Numbered from the stretch's first letter, positions 31,951 to 42,907 are shown. The stretch is DNA of 64,000 bases from Juglans regia (GCF_001411555.2 NC_049902.1:10113985-10177984), one strand, 5' to 3'. The notes: generated from the sequence alone by a model not told the origin. Numbers and translations: made by a program.

Positions 31951-32390
31951 CCTAAAACATTAATGGCAAGACTGGAGGATGCATTTGTACGATGGGTAGT
32001 GATAGGCTTACTACCTATCTACTACCCATCTACTACTTGTAGTGTTTTATTTTTTTATCATTTTATTTTAAGTATTTTTTTAACATCCTTAATCATTAAG
32101 AAAAAATTAAAAAAATATATAAATTTACTAATTATCACTTCCTTAACTATTAAGTAAAATAAAAAATTATAAAAAAAATTAAATATAAAAAAAATAGTAA
32201 ATGAGTAATAAGAGGGTAGTAACCCTATCATTTTCCTTGTATGATAAATGGGTAGCTGCCAGTAGGTTGGGCTAGGCTCCCTCGGTGGGCTTGACTTGGA
32301 ATAAGTTGTAGACGTATTTATAAAAAAAAAGAAAAAGAAATATTTATTTATTTATTTATACCGAATAATTTGGTAAAGAAGTGAGATATG
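31951..32390 (+). repeat. LRK10L upstream module, copy U8, interrupted by a small element
   Basis: CATTAATGGCAAGACTGGAGG and GCATTTGTACGAT before, and GATAAATGGGTAGCTGCCAG, TAGGTTGGGCTAGGCTCCCT after, the element at 31994-32236. It pairs with U9. Confidence 0.8.
31994..32236 (+). mobile_element. Mutator-like MITE with 9-bp target duplication
   Basis: Flanked by TTGTACGAT (31985-31993) and TTGTATGAT (32237-32245), one mismatch. Inverted ends are GGGTAGTGATAGGCTTACTA and, reverse-complemented, GGAAAATGATAGGGTTACTA, continuing for about 40 bp. The empty site GCATTTGTACGATAAATGGG is at about 17391. The 9-bp duplication is typical of Mutator-like elements. Confidence 0.8.
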
Positions 32391-32489
32391 TGGTTGTGAG
32401 AGAAGTCCCTTAAAAGCGACGTGGACGTGTATGTCTTAGCACTCCCTAGTCCTCTGAGTATTTGGATAAGATTAGTATACAAATCCAAC

Positions 32490-33530
32490 GAGGCTAAGGC
32501 ATTAATTGCAAGACTGGGGGATGCATTTAAATCGGTAGCTGCCGGTAGATTGGGCTTTTCTACCTGAGCTTGACTTGGACCAAATTGTAAAAAAAAATAT
32601 TTATTTATTTATTTATTAAAATTGAGTAATTTGATAATTATTTATTTATTTAATAATTAAAAAATATTATTTATAAAATTATATTTTTTTTAATTCCTTT
32701 TAACCATTAAAAATATTTTAAAAAATAATTAAAAAAATAAAAATAAAAAATAAATTATTAAAAAAATATATTATCATCCTCTCCGATATCATTCTTAGAG
32801 TATTAGCATTAGTTTATGTATATGCATATACAAAATTACCTCTTTTACATATCCACGTTGCCATTCAAGCAAAATTCTCACATTGACTTATGCATATTTG
32901 AGACAAAATAATAATAAAATATTATTATTTTATTATTATTACTTTTTTACTAAAATCAATTTTTTTTATATATATTTTACAATTAACATCCATTACATAC
33001 ATTTGATATTAATAATACAAATGTAATAATAAAAAATATAATTTTTTAATAATAATATATTAAAAATATAATAAAATGAAAAAAAAAGTATATAATATAT
33101 TATAATAATAAAATGAATGTACAAGTGAATGTTTGTTTTGTTGTTGAAGAAGGGAGAAAATGAAAATATTGTGTGAAAGAGAGTAGAAGGAGAGAGAAAT
33201 AATTATTTAAATATGATTTGTAGGGTGAATAGTAATTATCCAAATTTGGATAAACACTATTTATAGGTAGCTAAATATTTGGATATGCATAAGCCAATAT
33301 AAAAGATTTTATGGTCATATTATACAAATATGACTTTACATATACATATACATAGACCAATACTAATGCTTTTACTAAATTTACTATGCAAATCTGTTAA
33401 AAAAATCACACCGTTCGAGACTTTTTAAAAGATGTGTAAAATTTGTACGGTTGGAGTGTGAACAGATCAATATTGTTTAGGTCAGTACTTCTTCACCAAA
33501 TCCATTTTTAATTTACCCCCTTTATATCTA
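32490..33530 (+). repeat. LRK10L upstream module, copy U9, leading into gene 2
   Basis: CATTAATTGCAAGACTGGGGG, GGTAGCTGCCGGTAGATTGG, CCTCTCCGATATCATTCT, then the inserted element 32796-33372, then TACTAAATTTACTATGCAAATC and AAAAGATGTGTAAAATTTGT, GTGTGAACAGATCAATATTG. It is the upstream region of LRK10L gene 2. Confidence 0.8.
32796..33372 (+). mobile_element. 577-bp MITE upstream of LRK10L gene 2
   Basis: Ends GAGTATTAGCATTAGTTTAT and, reverse-complemented, AAAGCATTAGTATTGGTCTA, with good similarity for about 40 bp. TTA stands on both sides. Homologous modules at 15420 and 19110 run through the site without it. The interior is AT-rich and has no coding capacity. TTA duplication and ends suit a PIF/Harbinger-like element. 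Confidence 0.75.
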
Positions 33531-33539
33531 TTTTTAATT

Positions 33540-33645
33540 TATTTTTTAACAAAAATAATATTAAAAATATATATTTTAATAATATTATATTTAACTTTCA
33601 TTTAAACTTATCTCATCTCATCTCATCTCATCTCATCTCTACAAA
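33540..33645 (-). mobile_element. Partial MITE copy 9 (reverse orientation)
   Basis: ATATATATTTTAATAATATT and CTCATCTCATCTCATCTCATC, the end of the shared MITE, about 240 bp before the start of gene 2. Confidence 0.6.
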
Positions 33646-33887
33646 TAAACTAATCTATATATACAATACTAGTATAAATGAATTTTTTTATTTTTTTAAA
33701 TATTTTTTGAATATTCATAATTATTAAAAAGAAAAAAATTTATTAATAATTATTTTCTTAATCATTAAGAATATATATATATATATATATATAAAGACAA
33801 TTAATATACATATTTAATAGTCAACCTACCATTTTCCATACTCATTTATATTCAATGATTCATTCAGTCAATATGCTCTCTCTCTCA

Positions 33888-34677
33888 ATGGCAAGAGGAA
33901 TCATGAGCTTCCCTGCAGTATTGACAACCCTTTTCGTTCTTTTGCTATTTCATCAAACTTGCAGTGTTAAGGATATTCATCTTACCGAGACAGGAAACGG
34001 TACTTGTTCTCCTTCTTCCTGTGGCAGTATCCAAAATATAAGCTATCCATTTCGATTAATGGCGGATCCACCAAACTGCGGCGACCAAAGGTATAAGCTG
34101 TCATGTGAGAACAACATTACTGTCTTATACTTATATGGTGGAAAGTACTATGTGCAGGAAATCAACTACAGTGACTACACAATCCGAGTAGTAGACTCGG
34201 GTATTCAGAGGGCTAATTTCTCCTCTATCCCTCCTTATTTTCTAACCTCTTATAATTTTAGTGATGGGGATCCATATTATTACCTACTATGGGGAAGTTA
34301 TAGAACTATGGCTTTCTTGAGCTGTGAAAAGCAAGTGATTAATTCAAAGTACTCTTATTTGAACATTCCAACTAATTGCTCTAAGAACGAAGTATATTCT
34401 TCCAAGTACTCTTCATCATCGTCCCAGATGCATAGATATGTTACATATCAAGAAAATATAAATCCAGAGATGGTGGAGGAATCTTGCCGACTAGAGCTAA
34501 TATCCCTAATATCCGATGGATATACAGAAGCAGCTCCTTCCTGCGAAAAGATCCACAACGAATTGTTATATGGTTTTAGGCTTTATTGGTTCCGAGTTTA
34601 TTGTGAATATTGCGACGGTTGCGACTACGATGATGACGCGAATAAAATTCAATGCTGGAACAGGACTACAGATCAAG
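33888..34677 (+). CDS. LRK10L gene 2, exon 1 (signal peptide and ectodomain)
   Basis: Starts MARGIMSFPAVLTTLFVLLL; an earlier in-frame ATG lies at 33855. The GUB_WAK domain (CSPSSCGSIQNISYPFRL, NCGDQRYKLSC) and WAK-associated part are intact and very similar to gene 1. Compared with gene 1 it lacks a segment after DPYYYL (gene 1 has about 15 extra residues there) and about 10 residues near SDGYTEAAPSC. It ends CAAG before GTACATAC. Confidence 0.85.
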
Positions 34678-37191
34678 GTACATACGCACGCAGAAGAATG
34701 CATGCGTGAAAAATATGCAACACTTTGGTATAGTCGATCGAGATCTTGTACATCTCGACTATTTCTTTCATTCTTGGAATTCTTCGATTTCTAATTTTAT
34801 ATTGGTTTTGTTTTGGTGGTCGGATTAATACTAGGATTCTTCGAAAGACTTGAGGAGGTATACAATGGTGAGACTCCTATCTCAAAATTAAGTTGTTTGA
34901 AGAATAGGTATACATGATAGAATGGCAAATGAGATAGATGAACTAGTTTAATGGTGAGACTCCGTATTATGCTTTGATGTTCACATAATCAGAGGAATAT
35001 TAAAATGTTAAGAAATCTTCTTCTTTGTCCTAAAGTTTTTTTATTAATTCTCAGTCACACTTATCATCTGGCATTGAATAGAAGTTTGCTAAAGCCCAAT
35101 TATGAGTATGGCATTGAATCGAAATCAGAACCTTTGGGCCTTTATAGAGTTGTCTCTAATTTCTTTCTAAACATGATGACTAGAAAGCAAAGTTGTTTAT
35201 TAATTGACATACTCTAATTATTTTAATCACCTCATGTTTCTATTCATTAATCAATTTTCTTGGTTATATTGTACGTACGTAGGTGTTATGAACGGACTTG
35301 GGGGAGCATTGTACGTCCTAAGTAAGAATTTATCTACTCCCTCCTTCGATTATTTTAATATTTTCACATTCATAATCAAAGGGGTGATCCTGAAGAATAA
35401 TCATAGTGTTCAACCGGCCTAAAGAATAATTGAATTGAATGTTGTGATATTGGAAGTCATTGATAAATGCTATAATTTTAGTTTCTAGGGAAAGAATTAA
35501 TTTATATAATACAAGAGCGAGCAAATACGAATGTCATTATTCATGATGAGTGGTAATCTAATTGTGATAGAAGATCAGGGCCGGGAGAGATTCCTTTGTC
35601 ATGATCATATGAAAGTTAATTAATCCCTACTCAAACTAATTAGATCGATTCAAGCTTGTCCCTATTTATAAATAAATCGCTGAGAAAACTCTATAGAGAA
35701 CTCTAGAGATCATGCAAATTAAAAAACCATACAGTACTATTAATGAGCATACAATATCCTTAATTAGGAACATTAAAAGTTTTCTTTTTTTACTTTTCAT
35801 AATTACATTAAAAGTTTACTTTTTTTACAGTACTATAACTATATTTTCAATTAAGAAAATGCAGAGTTTTAGATAATTCTAAGTTCCTTAACCGTATTCT
35901 TTTGTTGTCAAAGCACGAGGAAAGTTACCTGACGCCCTATTTGCAGCAGTACATTACCACCATGATTGGACATCGCAAGGTGAGTTCAACTTTCAGAAAA
36001 GTTGTTTGCAATATCAAAGGGCAGAATTGCACAATGACATACTTCAAACACTCATTTTCAAGCCTTGATCAAGTCGAAAATGTTGAAAGTCTCAATATTA
36101 TTGTAGGCTAACATGATTTTTTCTATATGTTGAAATTTCATCAAATATCCATGCTTTGCTTCACATGACTCAAGTGTTGAGGGTAGGATTTGAATAATTT
36201 GGATAGGGTTAGATTTTATAGTAGTCTTGTAGATATCTATAGGTCTGGGAATATTTAATTAAATATTTCAAGTGTTGGGCTATCTATTGAGGGTGAGTGC
36301 TAAGATATAAAATAAATAATAAAATCTACCTATTTTTATCAGCTTAAGTTTTTTAAACAAATGACGATTTCACATATAGCAAGGGATTTAGACATAAAAG
36401 TCCGGAGGTTTATATAAATTATTGTTGTACGTACTCTGAAAACTATTTAAGTCACCTTGTTGATTCATTATTATGTTTTTATATATATTTCTTGTAGCTG
36501 CTGCACCCATAAAGTGGATTATACTGGTTTTATATCTGGGTAAGAAACTAACAATATCTCGATCCCCTTTGGCTTTGATCTTCTTCATTTTTTTCCTGGT
36601 TTTAGTATATTGTTATTTAGACTGTAAAGCATGAATACTTGTTCTTAATTACTAGGTTGTATCTCCAAAGACTAATAACTCAGCTATAACCTATTAGTTT
36701 TCTTTTAGTATAGCTTGGTGAGCTTTCTCCATATTATATATTTAGGACTATACCTAATAGCAAAAAATATTTTAGAAGATATTTTAGACAGTGGACCATG
36801 AAAAAATAAGATTATTTTAATGACATTTAATTGAATCTGATTAAAATAAAAAAATAAACCTTGTTTAATTACTAGCCAGAATTTAGAAAGACAAGTACTC
36901 TGAGTTGTAAATGTATCAAGGGAAAAAACAGAGGAACTTTTATAATAGTGCATGAACAATTTATTTGTTTTCAGAAATAACTATTATTTATAAATCAATA
37001 TTATATTTTGAACTCTATTTTTATTTTCTTTCTAAAATAAAAGGAGTTCAAATATAAAATAGGAAATACAAAAAAATCAAATCAAATAAAGATGTAAAAA
37101 GAAAAATTGATAGTTAGTCTATCTATTATGGAAGAGGAGATTATTTGAAAAAATGTAACCGATTCTTTCGTGTGGTGTTGTTTCTCCATAG

Positions 37192-38205
37192 GGCTATACC
37201 TTGGAGCAAAACTGGTAATAGGGACTCCAATTGTGGTTGCATTCTTGATCTATAAATGGCGAAGGAGGCATTTGTCAATGTATGATGCTATTGAAGACTT
37301 TCTACAAAGTCACAACAATCTCGCGCCGATAAGATATTCATACCCACAAATTAGGAAGATGAGCAAGAATTTCAAGGACAAACTAGGTGAAGGAGGTTAT
37401 GGAACTGTATTTAAAGGAACACTTCGAAGTGGCCGACTTGTGGCAATAAAGATATTAACTAAGAGCAAAGCTAATGGGCAAGACTTTATCAATGAGGTTG
37501 CAACCATTGGAAGAATTCATCATGTTAATGTAGTGCAACTCATTGGTTTTTGTGTTGAAGGATCAAAGCGTGCTCTTGTATATGAGTTCATGTCTAAAGG
37601 GTCTCTGAATGACCATATTTTTATGAAAGAAGGAAGTATCCTCATAAGCTACAAGAAAATGCATGAAATTGCTCTAGGGGTGGCTCGTGGGATCGAATAC
37701 CTACATCGAGGTTGTGACATACGGATTTTGCATTTTGATATAAAGCCTCACAACATTCTTCTTGACGAGAATCTTCATCCCAAGCTTTCTGACTTTGGTT
37801 TAGCAAAATCATATCCAATAGATGATAGCATTGTTTCTTTGACTGCTGCAAGGGGAACGTTTGGATACATGGCTCCCGAGTTTTTCTATAAAAATATTGG
37901 AGGCATCTCATACAAAGCTGATGTCTATAGTTTTGGAATGTTATTGATGGAAATGGCAGGTAGAAGAAAGAATTTGAATGAATATGCAGAACATTCGAGC
38001 CAAATCTACTTTCCCACATGGGTCTACGACCAATTGCATGATGGAAATGATATAGAAATGGAGGAATATGCCACAAAGGAGGAAGAGGAAATATGCAAGT
38101 TGATGATCATAGTTGCTTTATGGTGTATATAGATGAAGCCTAGTGATCGTCCTTCAATGAACAAACTGGTAGAAATGCTTGAAGGGGAAGTTGGATCCTT
38201 GCAAC
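37192..38205 (+). CDS. LRK10L gene 2, kinase exon (first part)
   Basis: Begins in the membrane segment ([12 protein letters not shown]) and covers the kinase core. Visible motifs: [11 protein letters not shown] loop, VAIKIL lysine, [13 protein letters not shown] catalytic loop (HFD instead of HRD, the non-RD form usual in this group), [15 protein letters not shown] and the [11 protein letters not shown] block. All catalytic residues are present. The in-frame TAG at 38130 cuts off the last subdomain and C-tail. After 38205 the copia element begins. Confidence 0.9.
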
Positions 38206-38458
38206 TATAAGGAAAGCTGTTATTTCTCCAAAACTGACGCAATCCAGCACAGCAGATCAAGCTCCTCAATCTTCTGCATTATCAAATCCTTGTGTGTAAT
38301 TTGTACAACTCATAGTGTAAATGTATATCTATTAGGCAGTTATAGGACAACCTTATTTTCAGGCTTAACTCACGTCCTTCATCTTGTATATATACCTGCA
38401 TTGGAAATAAGAAAAGTGTGAGCTATTACATTCAAAACATCCTCTCTGCTTCTCTATA
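38206..38458 (+). mobile_element. 5' LTR of copia element 1
   Basis: Begins TATAAGGAAAGCTGTTATTT and ends CTGCTTCTCTATA, next to TGGTATCAGACT. A TATA-like TGTATATATACC lies at about 38388. The ends are TATA and TATA rather than TG and CA; both LTR copies and the GCAAC duplication define these borders. Confidence 0.9.
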
Positions 38459-38470
38459 TGGTATCAGACT
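38459..38470 (+). other. Primer binding site (initiator Met tRNA type)
   Basis: TGGTATCAGACT, directly after the 5' LTR, matches the usual plant copia motif TGGTATCAGAGC for tRNA-iMet at the first 10 positions. Confidence 0.85.
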
Positions 38471-38524
38471 GCCCTCTCTCCAACGAGTAAAATTCTGATT
38501 CTTTTATTTCATATTCTTCTGCAC

Positions 38525-39808
38525 ATGGCAAACTTTACTATTTCTCCCATAGCCATCAACGCTAATCAACAGATTACGACTAGACTCACCCCCACAAATT
38601 ATCCCTCTTGGCATGCACAATTTGAGTCCCTTCTTCTTGGCTATAATCTATATGGCTATGTTGATGGAACCATCCCATGCCCACCACAACCCTCATCCAC
38701 GACCATTGATGCAGCAATTACTGCCGCTTATACTCAGTGGTTTAGACAGGATATACTAATCCTGAATGCAATCCTCACTTCGGTGACAGATGCTGTGATA
38801 CCCTTCATAGCAACCTCAAAAACATCCTCTCAAGCCTGGAGCAAACTGACCAAGCTATATGCCAGTCGATCCAGAACACGAGTTATGCAACTCAAGGAGG
38901 ATCTCACTCTCATTCAGCGTGGTTCCCGCACAGTTACAGAATTCCTACATTCTGTAAAAACTACTGCAGATGAATTGGCTCTCATTGATGCTCCTCTCTC
39001 TGCCGATGATATCACATTATATGTTCTCAATGGTCTCGGTCATGAGTACAAAGAAATTGTTGCACCAATCCGTGCACGAGAATCATCCTTATCCTTTGAA
39101 GAACTCCATGATCTTCTCATAGGACATGAGTCCTATCTCAAGCGGCTTGACAACAACAATCCATCCATGGTGATTACTGCTAACAACACTCAACGTAAGG
39201 ATTTCAAGTTCTCAAGAAAACAGCAGTCATCCTCCTATTTAAACCAGAAAAATGATCCCAAGTCAAAGCCCCGCAACTCTAAACAACAGAGATACACACC
39301 AAAGTGCCAATACTGTGAACAACTTGGTCATGTTGCAAAACACTGCCCACAGCTGCAACCTCATAAACCCTTGGCCAACTGCACCACTACAAATTCCAGT
39401 CCAGATCAGAGATGGCTAATCGACTCTGCAGCTTCTCATAACATCACCTCTCAAGTTTCAAACTTGCAACTGCACTCAGAGTACGATGGAACAGATGAGG
39501 TGCTTATCGGAGATGGTTCAGGTTTGAAAATCACTCATTCAGGTTCTCTTACTTTACCTTTTCCCAAAAGAAATTTTCAAGTTCAAGACACACTTTGTGT
39601 TCCAAGTATTAACCAAAATCTCATTTCAGTACATCATTTTACAAAACACAATAACGTGTTTCTTGAGTTTCATCCTACTGTTTTCTTTGTCAAGGACCAG
39701 AGGACGAAGGAGACTCTTCTTCAAGGCAAGTGTGAAAATGGCGTCTATCCCCTACCACAAACAGTGCTGTCAAACCCATTGCTATGGTCCATGAACGCAC
39801 CTCAATAA
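38525..39808 (+). CDS. Copia element 1 gag-protease
   Basis: 427 codons. N-terminal gag (LTPTNYPSWHAQFESLLLGY, YVDGTIPCPP), a helical middle (LKEDLTLIQRGSRTVTEFL), the zinc knuckle CQYCEQLGHVAKHC at about residue 261, and the protease start WLIDSAASHN at about 298. The usual DSGAS is DSAAS here. The frame ends at 39808, after the protease, and the downstream pol frame is offset by -1. ATG 38525 is 66 bp after the 5' LTR, the first ATG in good context. Confidence 0.9.
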   Translation: MANFTISPIAINANQQITTRLTPTNYPSWHAQFESLLLGYNLYGYVDGTIPCPPQPSSTTIDAAITAAYTQWFRQDILILNAILTSVTDAVIPFIATSKTSSQAWSKLTKLYASRSRTRVMQLKEDLTLIQRGSRTVTEFLHSVKTTADELALIDAPLSADDITLYVLNGLGHEYKEIVAPIRARESSLSFEELHDLLIGHESYLKRLDNNNPSMVITANNTQRKDFKFSRKQQSSSYLNQKNDPKSKPRNSKQQRYTPKCQYCEQLGHVAKHCPQLQPHKPLANCTTTNSSPDQRWLIDSAASHNITSQVSNLQLHSEYDGTDEVLIGDGSGLKITHSGSLTLPFPKRNFQVQDTLCVPSINQNLISVHHFTKHNNVFLEFHPTVFFVKDQRTKETLLQGKCENGVYPLPQTVLSNPLLWSMNAPQ

Positions 39809-42618
39809 ATGGATGGCACCAACGTCTTGGCCATCCCTCCTCCAACGTAGTTTCAAGACTAATCCAGTCATTTTCACTTCCTGTTGATCGCATTTCTTCT
39901 ACTTCTCATGCTTGTATTTCCTGTTCAATGAATAAATCTCATCGATTACCTTTTCATAAACACGGCCTCACAAGCTCATCTCCTTTTGATTTAATATACA
40001 CGGATGTTTGGGGTCCATCCCCACAAACAAGCATACAAGGTCACAAATACTATGTGATCCTCATTGATCACTTCACCAAATATGCTTGGTTTTTTCCTCT
40101 AAAAAACAAATCTGATGTGAAGCTCATTTTTTCGCAATTCCACAAAATGATTGAAACACGTTTCAATGCAAAAATAAAGAGCTTATACTCTGATAATGGA
40201 GGAGAATTCATTGCCTTACAACCCTTCCTCACACTTCACGGCATCAGCCACTACACCACAGCGCCACACACTCCACAACAAAATGGAGCTTCAGAGCGCC
40301 GACATAGAGACATTGTTGAAACAGGAAAAACACTCCTCACTCAAGCTGGTCTCTCTCCCCAATTCTGGTCCTATGCTTTTGCTACTGCAACATATCTAAT
40401 AAACAGGCTGCCCTCACCTGTTCTTGACCACAAATCCCCTTTTCAAGCCTTGTTTAATGAAGCACCAAATTATCTTAAACTTAGATCCTTTGGTTGCTTA
40501 TGTTTTCCTTGGCTTCAGCCTTACAACAACAACAAACTTCAACCAAAGTCTGTTCCGTGTGTGTTTTTAGGCTACTCAACAACCCAAAGTGCCTACCTTT
40601 GCTATCACATACCTACTCAGCGCCTATATGTGTCTCGACATGTCACATTTGATGAGACCATATATCCTGAAACTCATATACAGCCAGCTCACAAGCCCAT
40701 AACACCCGAGGCACCTCCCTGCCCCTCTGGAACTCTCTTACTAATTCACCCTGCAGACAACCAGCCCTCACCTGCGCCAAGCATCACACAAGCACAAGAA
40801 GCGAGTCCTCCTTCTACTCTAGATCAAGACAACACAGCAGTCTCCTCCACACCTCAGGTAAACACTCCACCTCTAGTTGTTTCTCAAAGGACTCATAGTA
40901 TGACTACAAGGTCCATGAACAACATTTTCTGTCCAAAGCAGCTTCATACCACCACTAAACACCCTCTACCCGAATCAGCTGAACCCACCTGTGTTACTGA
41001 AGCATTAAAGGACCCACTGTGGCGCACAGCCATGTCTGAGGAAATTACAGCTTTAGTTAATCATGGTACTTGGGAACTAGTCCCACCTGCTTCAGGACAA
41101 AATCTTGTTGGCTGCAAATTTGTTTTTAGAATCAAGAGAAATCCTGATGGAACCATAAATAGGCACAAAGCACGTCTAGTTGCTAAAGGGTTCCACCAAA
41201 GACCAGGAATTGATTACTTCCAGACGTTCAGTCCAGTTGTAAAACCAGCAACAATAAGGCTAATTCTCTCCCTTGCTGTCATGAATGGATGGTCACTAAG
41301 GCAACTCGACATCAACAATGCTTTCCTTCACGGAAGCCTTGATGAAACTGTGTTTATGCATCAACCTCCAGGTTTTGAAGACAAATCCAACCCACACTTT
41401 GTCTGCAAATTGAAGAAAAGCATTTATGGCTTGAAACAAGTCCCACGCCAATGGTACAAGGCAATCCGTGATGCACTTCTCAGCCTTGGTTTTGTGCACT
41501 CAGCTACGGATACATCTCTCTTCATTTATTCATCCAACAATGTCCTATGCTACTGTCTTGTGTATGTTGATGACATAATTATAACAGGGAATACATCAAG
41601 CTTTGTTATAGGCATCATCAACCAACTCAGCAACAATTTCTCTGTCAAAGATATGGGAGATCTCCATTTTTTCCTGGGTATCGAAGTTGTTCCTACACCC
41701 AAAGGTGTCTTCATCTCGCAACACAAATACATCCGAGATCTGCTCAAAAAAACTTCAATGGATGGAGCAAAAGAAACTCAAACACCCATGTCAACAAGCA
41801 AGCATCTCACTTTGCATGATGGATCCGAACCTGCAGACAGCACAGAATATCGAAGAATCATTGGTGCCCTGCAATATCTATGTCTCACAAGACCTGACAT
41901 TGCCTTCGCAGTTAAGAGGCTCTCACAATTCATGCACAAACCGACATCTTCTCATTGGACTGCAGTCAAAAGACTCTTAAGATATCTCAAAAACACAATG
42001 TTTCATGGCATACTCATCCAGAAGCACAGCCCCCTCAAATTAGTCACATATGTCGATGCAGACTGGGCTGCCAATACTGATACAAGAGTCTCCACAACCG
42101 CCTTCATCACATTCCTTGGCTCAAACCCAATTTCATGGTCTGCTCGCAAACAAAAAGCTGTCTCAAGGTCCTCCACAGAAGCTGAATTTCGTGCCTTAGC
42201 CGCAGCAACTTCTGAAACAGTTTGGCTTCATTCTCTCCTTCATGAACTTGGCATAAAACTCATGCAAACCCCACAAGTCTTCTGCGACAATATTGGAGCC
42301 ACTCAGTTCAGTATAAATCCAGTTCAACATACACGCATGAAGCATATTGAAATTGATCTCTTATTTGTTCGTGATCTTGTGAAGAAGGGACGTATAACTG
42401 TCAATCATGTTCACACATTAGACCAACTGGCAGATCTGCTTACAAAGCCTCTGTCAAGACAAAAATTCCAAAATTTAAGGTCCAAGATTGGAGTTACTGA
42501 TGGCACCTCCATCTTGCGCGGGCATATAAGGAAAGCTGTTATTTCTCCAAAACTGACGCAATCCAGCACAGCAGATCAAGCTCCTCAATCTTCAGCATTA
42601 TCAAATCCTTGTGTGTAA
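39735..42618 (+). CDS. Copia element 1 integrase, reverse transcriptase and RNase H
   Basis: Open from a stop at about 39732; first ATG at 39784. Order: HHCC zinc region (WHQRLGHPSSN, CISCSM), integrase core (YTDVWGPSP, LYSDNGGEF, QQNGASERRHRD; all three acidic residues present), RT (NAFLHGSLDE, KSIYGLKQ, YVDDIIITG), RNase H (YVDADWAAN, SSTEAEFRAL, CDNIGATQ) and the LTKPL end. The frame continues 94 bp into the 3' LTR before its stop. No internal stop was seen in 944 codons from the ATG. It lies in the -1 frame relative to gag, with about 74 bases of overlap. Confidence 0.93.
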
Positions 42619-42777
42619 TTTGTACAGCTCATAGTGTTAATGTATATCTATTAGGCAGTTATAGGACAGCCTTATTTTCAGGCTTAACTCACGTCCTTCA
42701 TCTTGTATATATACCTGCATTGGAAATAAGAAAAGTGTGAGCTATTACATTCAAAACATCCTCTCTGCTTCTCTATA
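42525..42777 (+). mobile_element. 3' LTR of copia element 1
   Basis: Same 253-bp sequence as the 5' LTR with four substitutions. It is followed by GCAAC and then the remaining codons of LRK10L gene 2 (TACCTCCTAAGCC). Confidence 0.92.
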
Positions 42778-42782
42778 GCAAC

Positions 42783-42907
42783 TACCTCCTAAGCCTTTAT
42801 TTTCATTACCAAAGCAACAAATTGAGCATAACGTGGAGATTCCAAATCAAGATTGCTTATCAATGCATTCAAATGAATCAAGTCAGTCTAGTAGTACTCA
42901 ATCGTAG
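42783..42907 (+). CDS. LRK10L gene 2, C-terminal codons of last exon
   Basis: In the frame of the kinase exon, joined at the GCAAC duplication, it reads PPKPLFSLPKQQIEHNVE, then CLSMHSNESSQSSSTQS and TAG at 42905. This Pro-rich then Ser-rich tail is usual in LRK10L proteins. It is cut off from the kinase by the copia element. The following 42908-43700 is AT-rich and holds no recognisable gene. Confidence 0.85.

Larger units (their letters stand above)
38206..42777 (+). mobile_element. Nearly complete Ty1/copia retrotransposon inserted in LRK10L gene 2
   Basis: Length 4572 bp, with two LTRs of 253 bp that differ at about 4 positions (near 1.6%), and the target duplication GCAAC at 38201-38205 and 42778-42782. 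It has a primer binding site directly after the 5' LTR, gag-protease and integrase-RT-RNase H frames, all in the same direction as the host gene. The small LTR difference implies a fairly recent insertion. The frames overlap with a shift, so the element is either defective or uses frameshifting. Confidence 0.95.
33888..42907 (+). pseudogene. LRK10L-type receptor kinase gene 2, whole locus, disrupted
   Basis: Reconstructed exon order: exon 1 33888-34677, exon 2 35283-35321, exon 3 36498-36539, exon 4 37192-38205 continued at 42783-42907. Splice sites are GT-AG with matching phase 1 at every junction. Exons 3 and 4 encode the membrane helix ([28 protein letters not shown]). Two lesions: an in-frame TAG at 38130-38132 in kinase subdomain XI, where relatives have Gln ([12 protein letters not shown]), and a copia element in exon 4. 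The codons after the element give PPKPLFSLPKQQ and end SSSTQS-stop, the expected type of C-terminus. The product would have been a plasma-membrane receptor kinase of the Lr10/LRK10L group. Confidence 0.85.
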
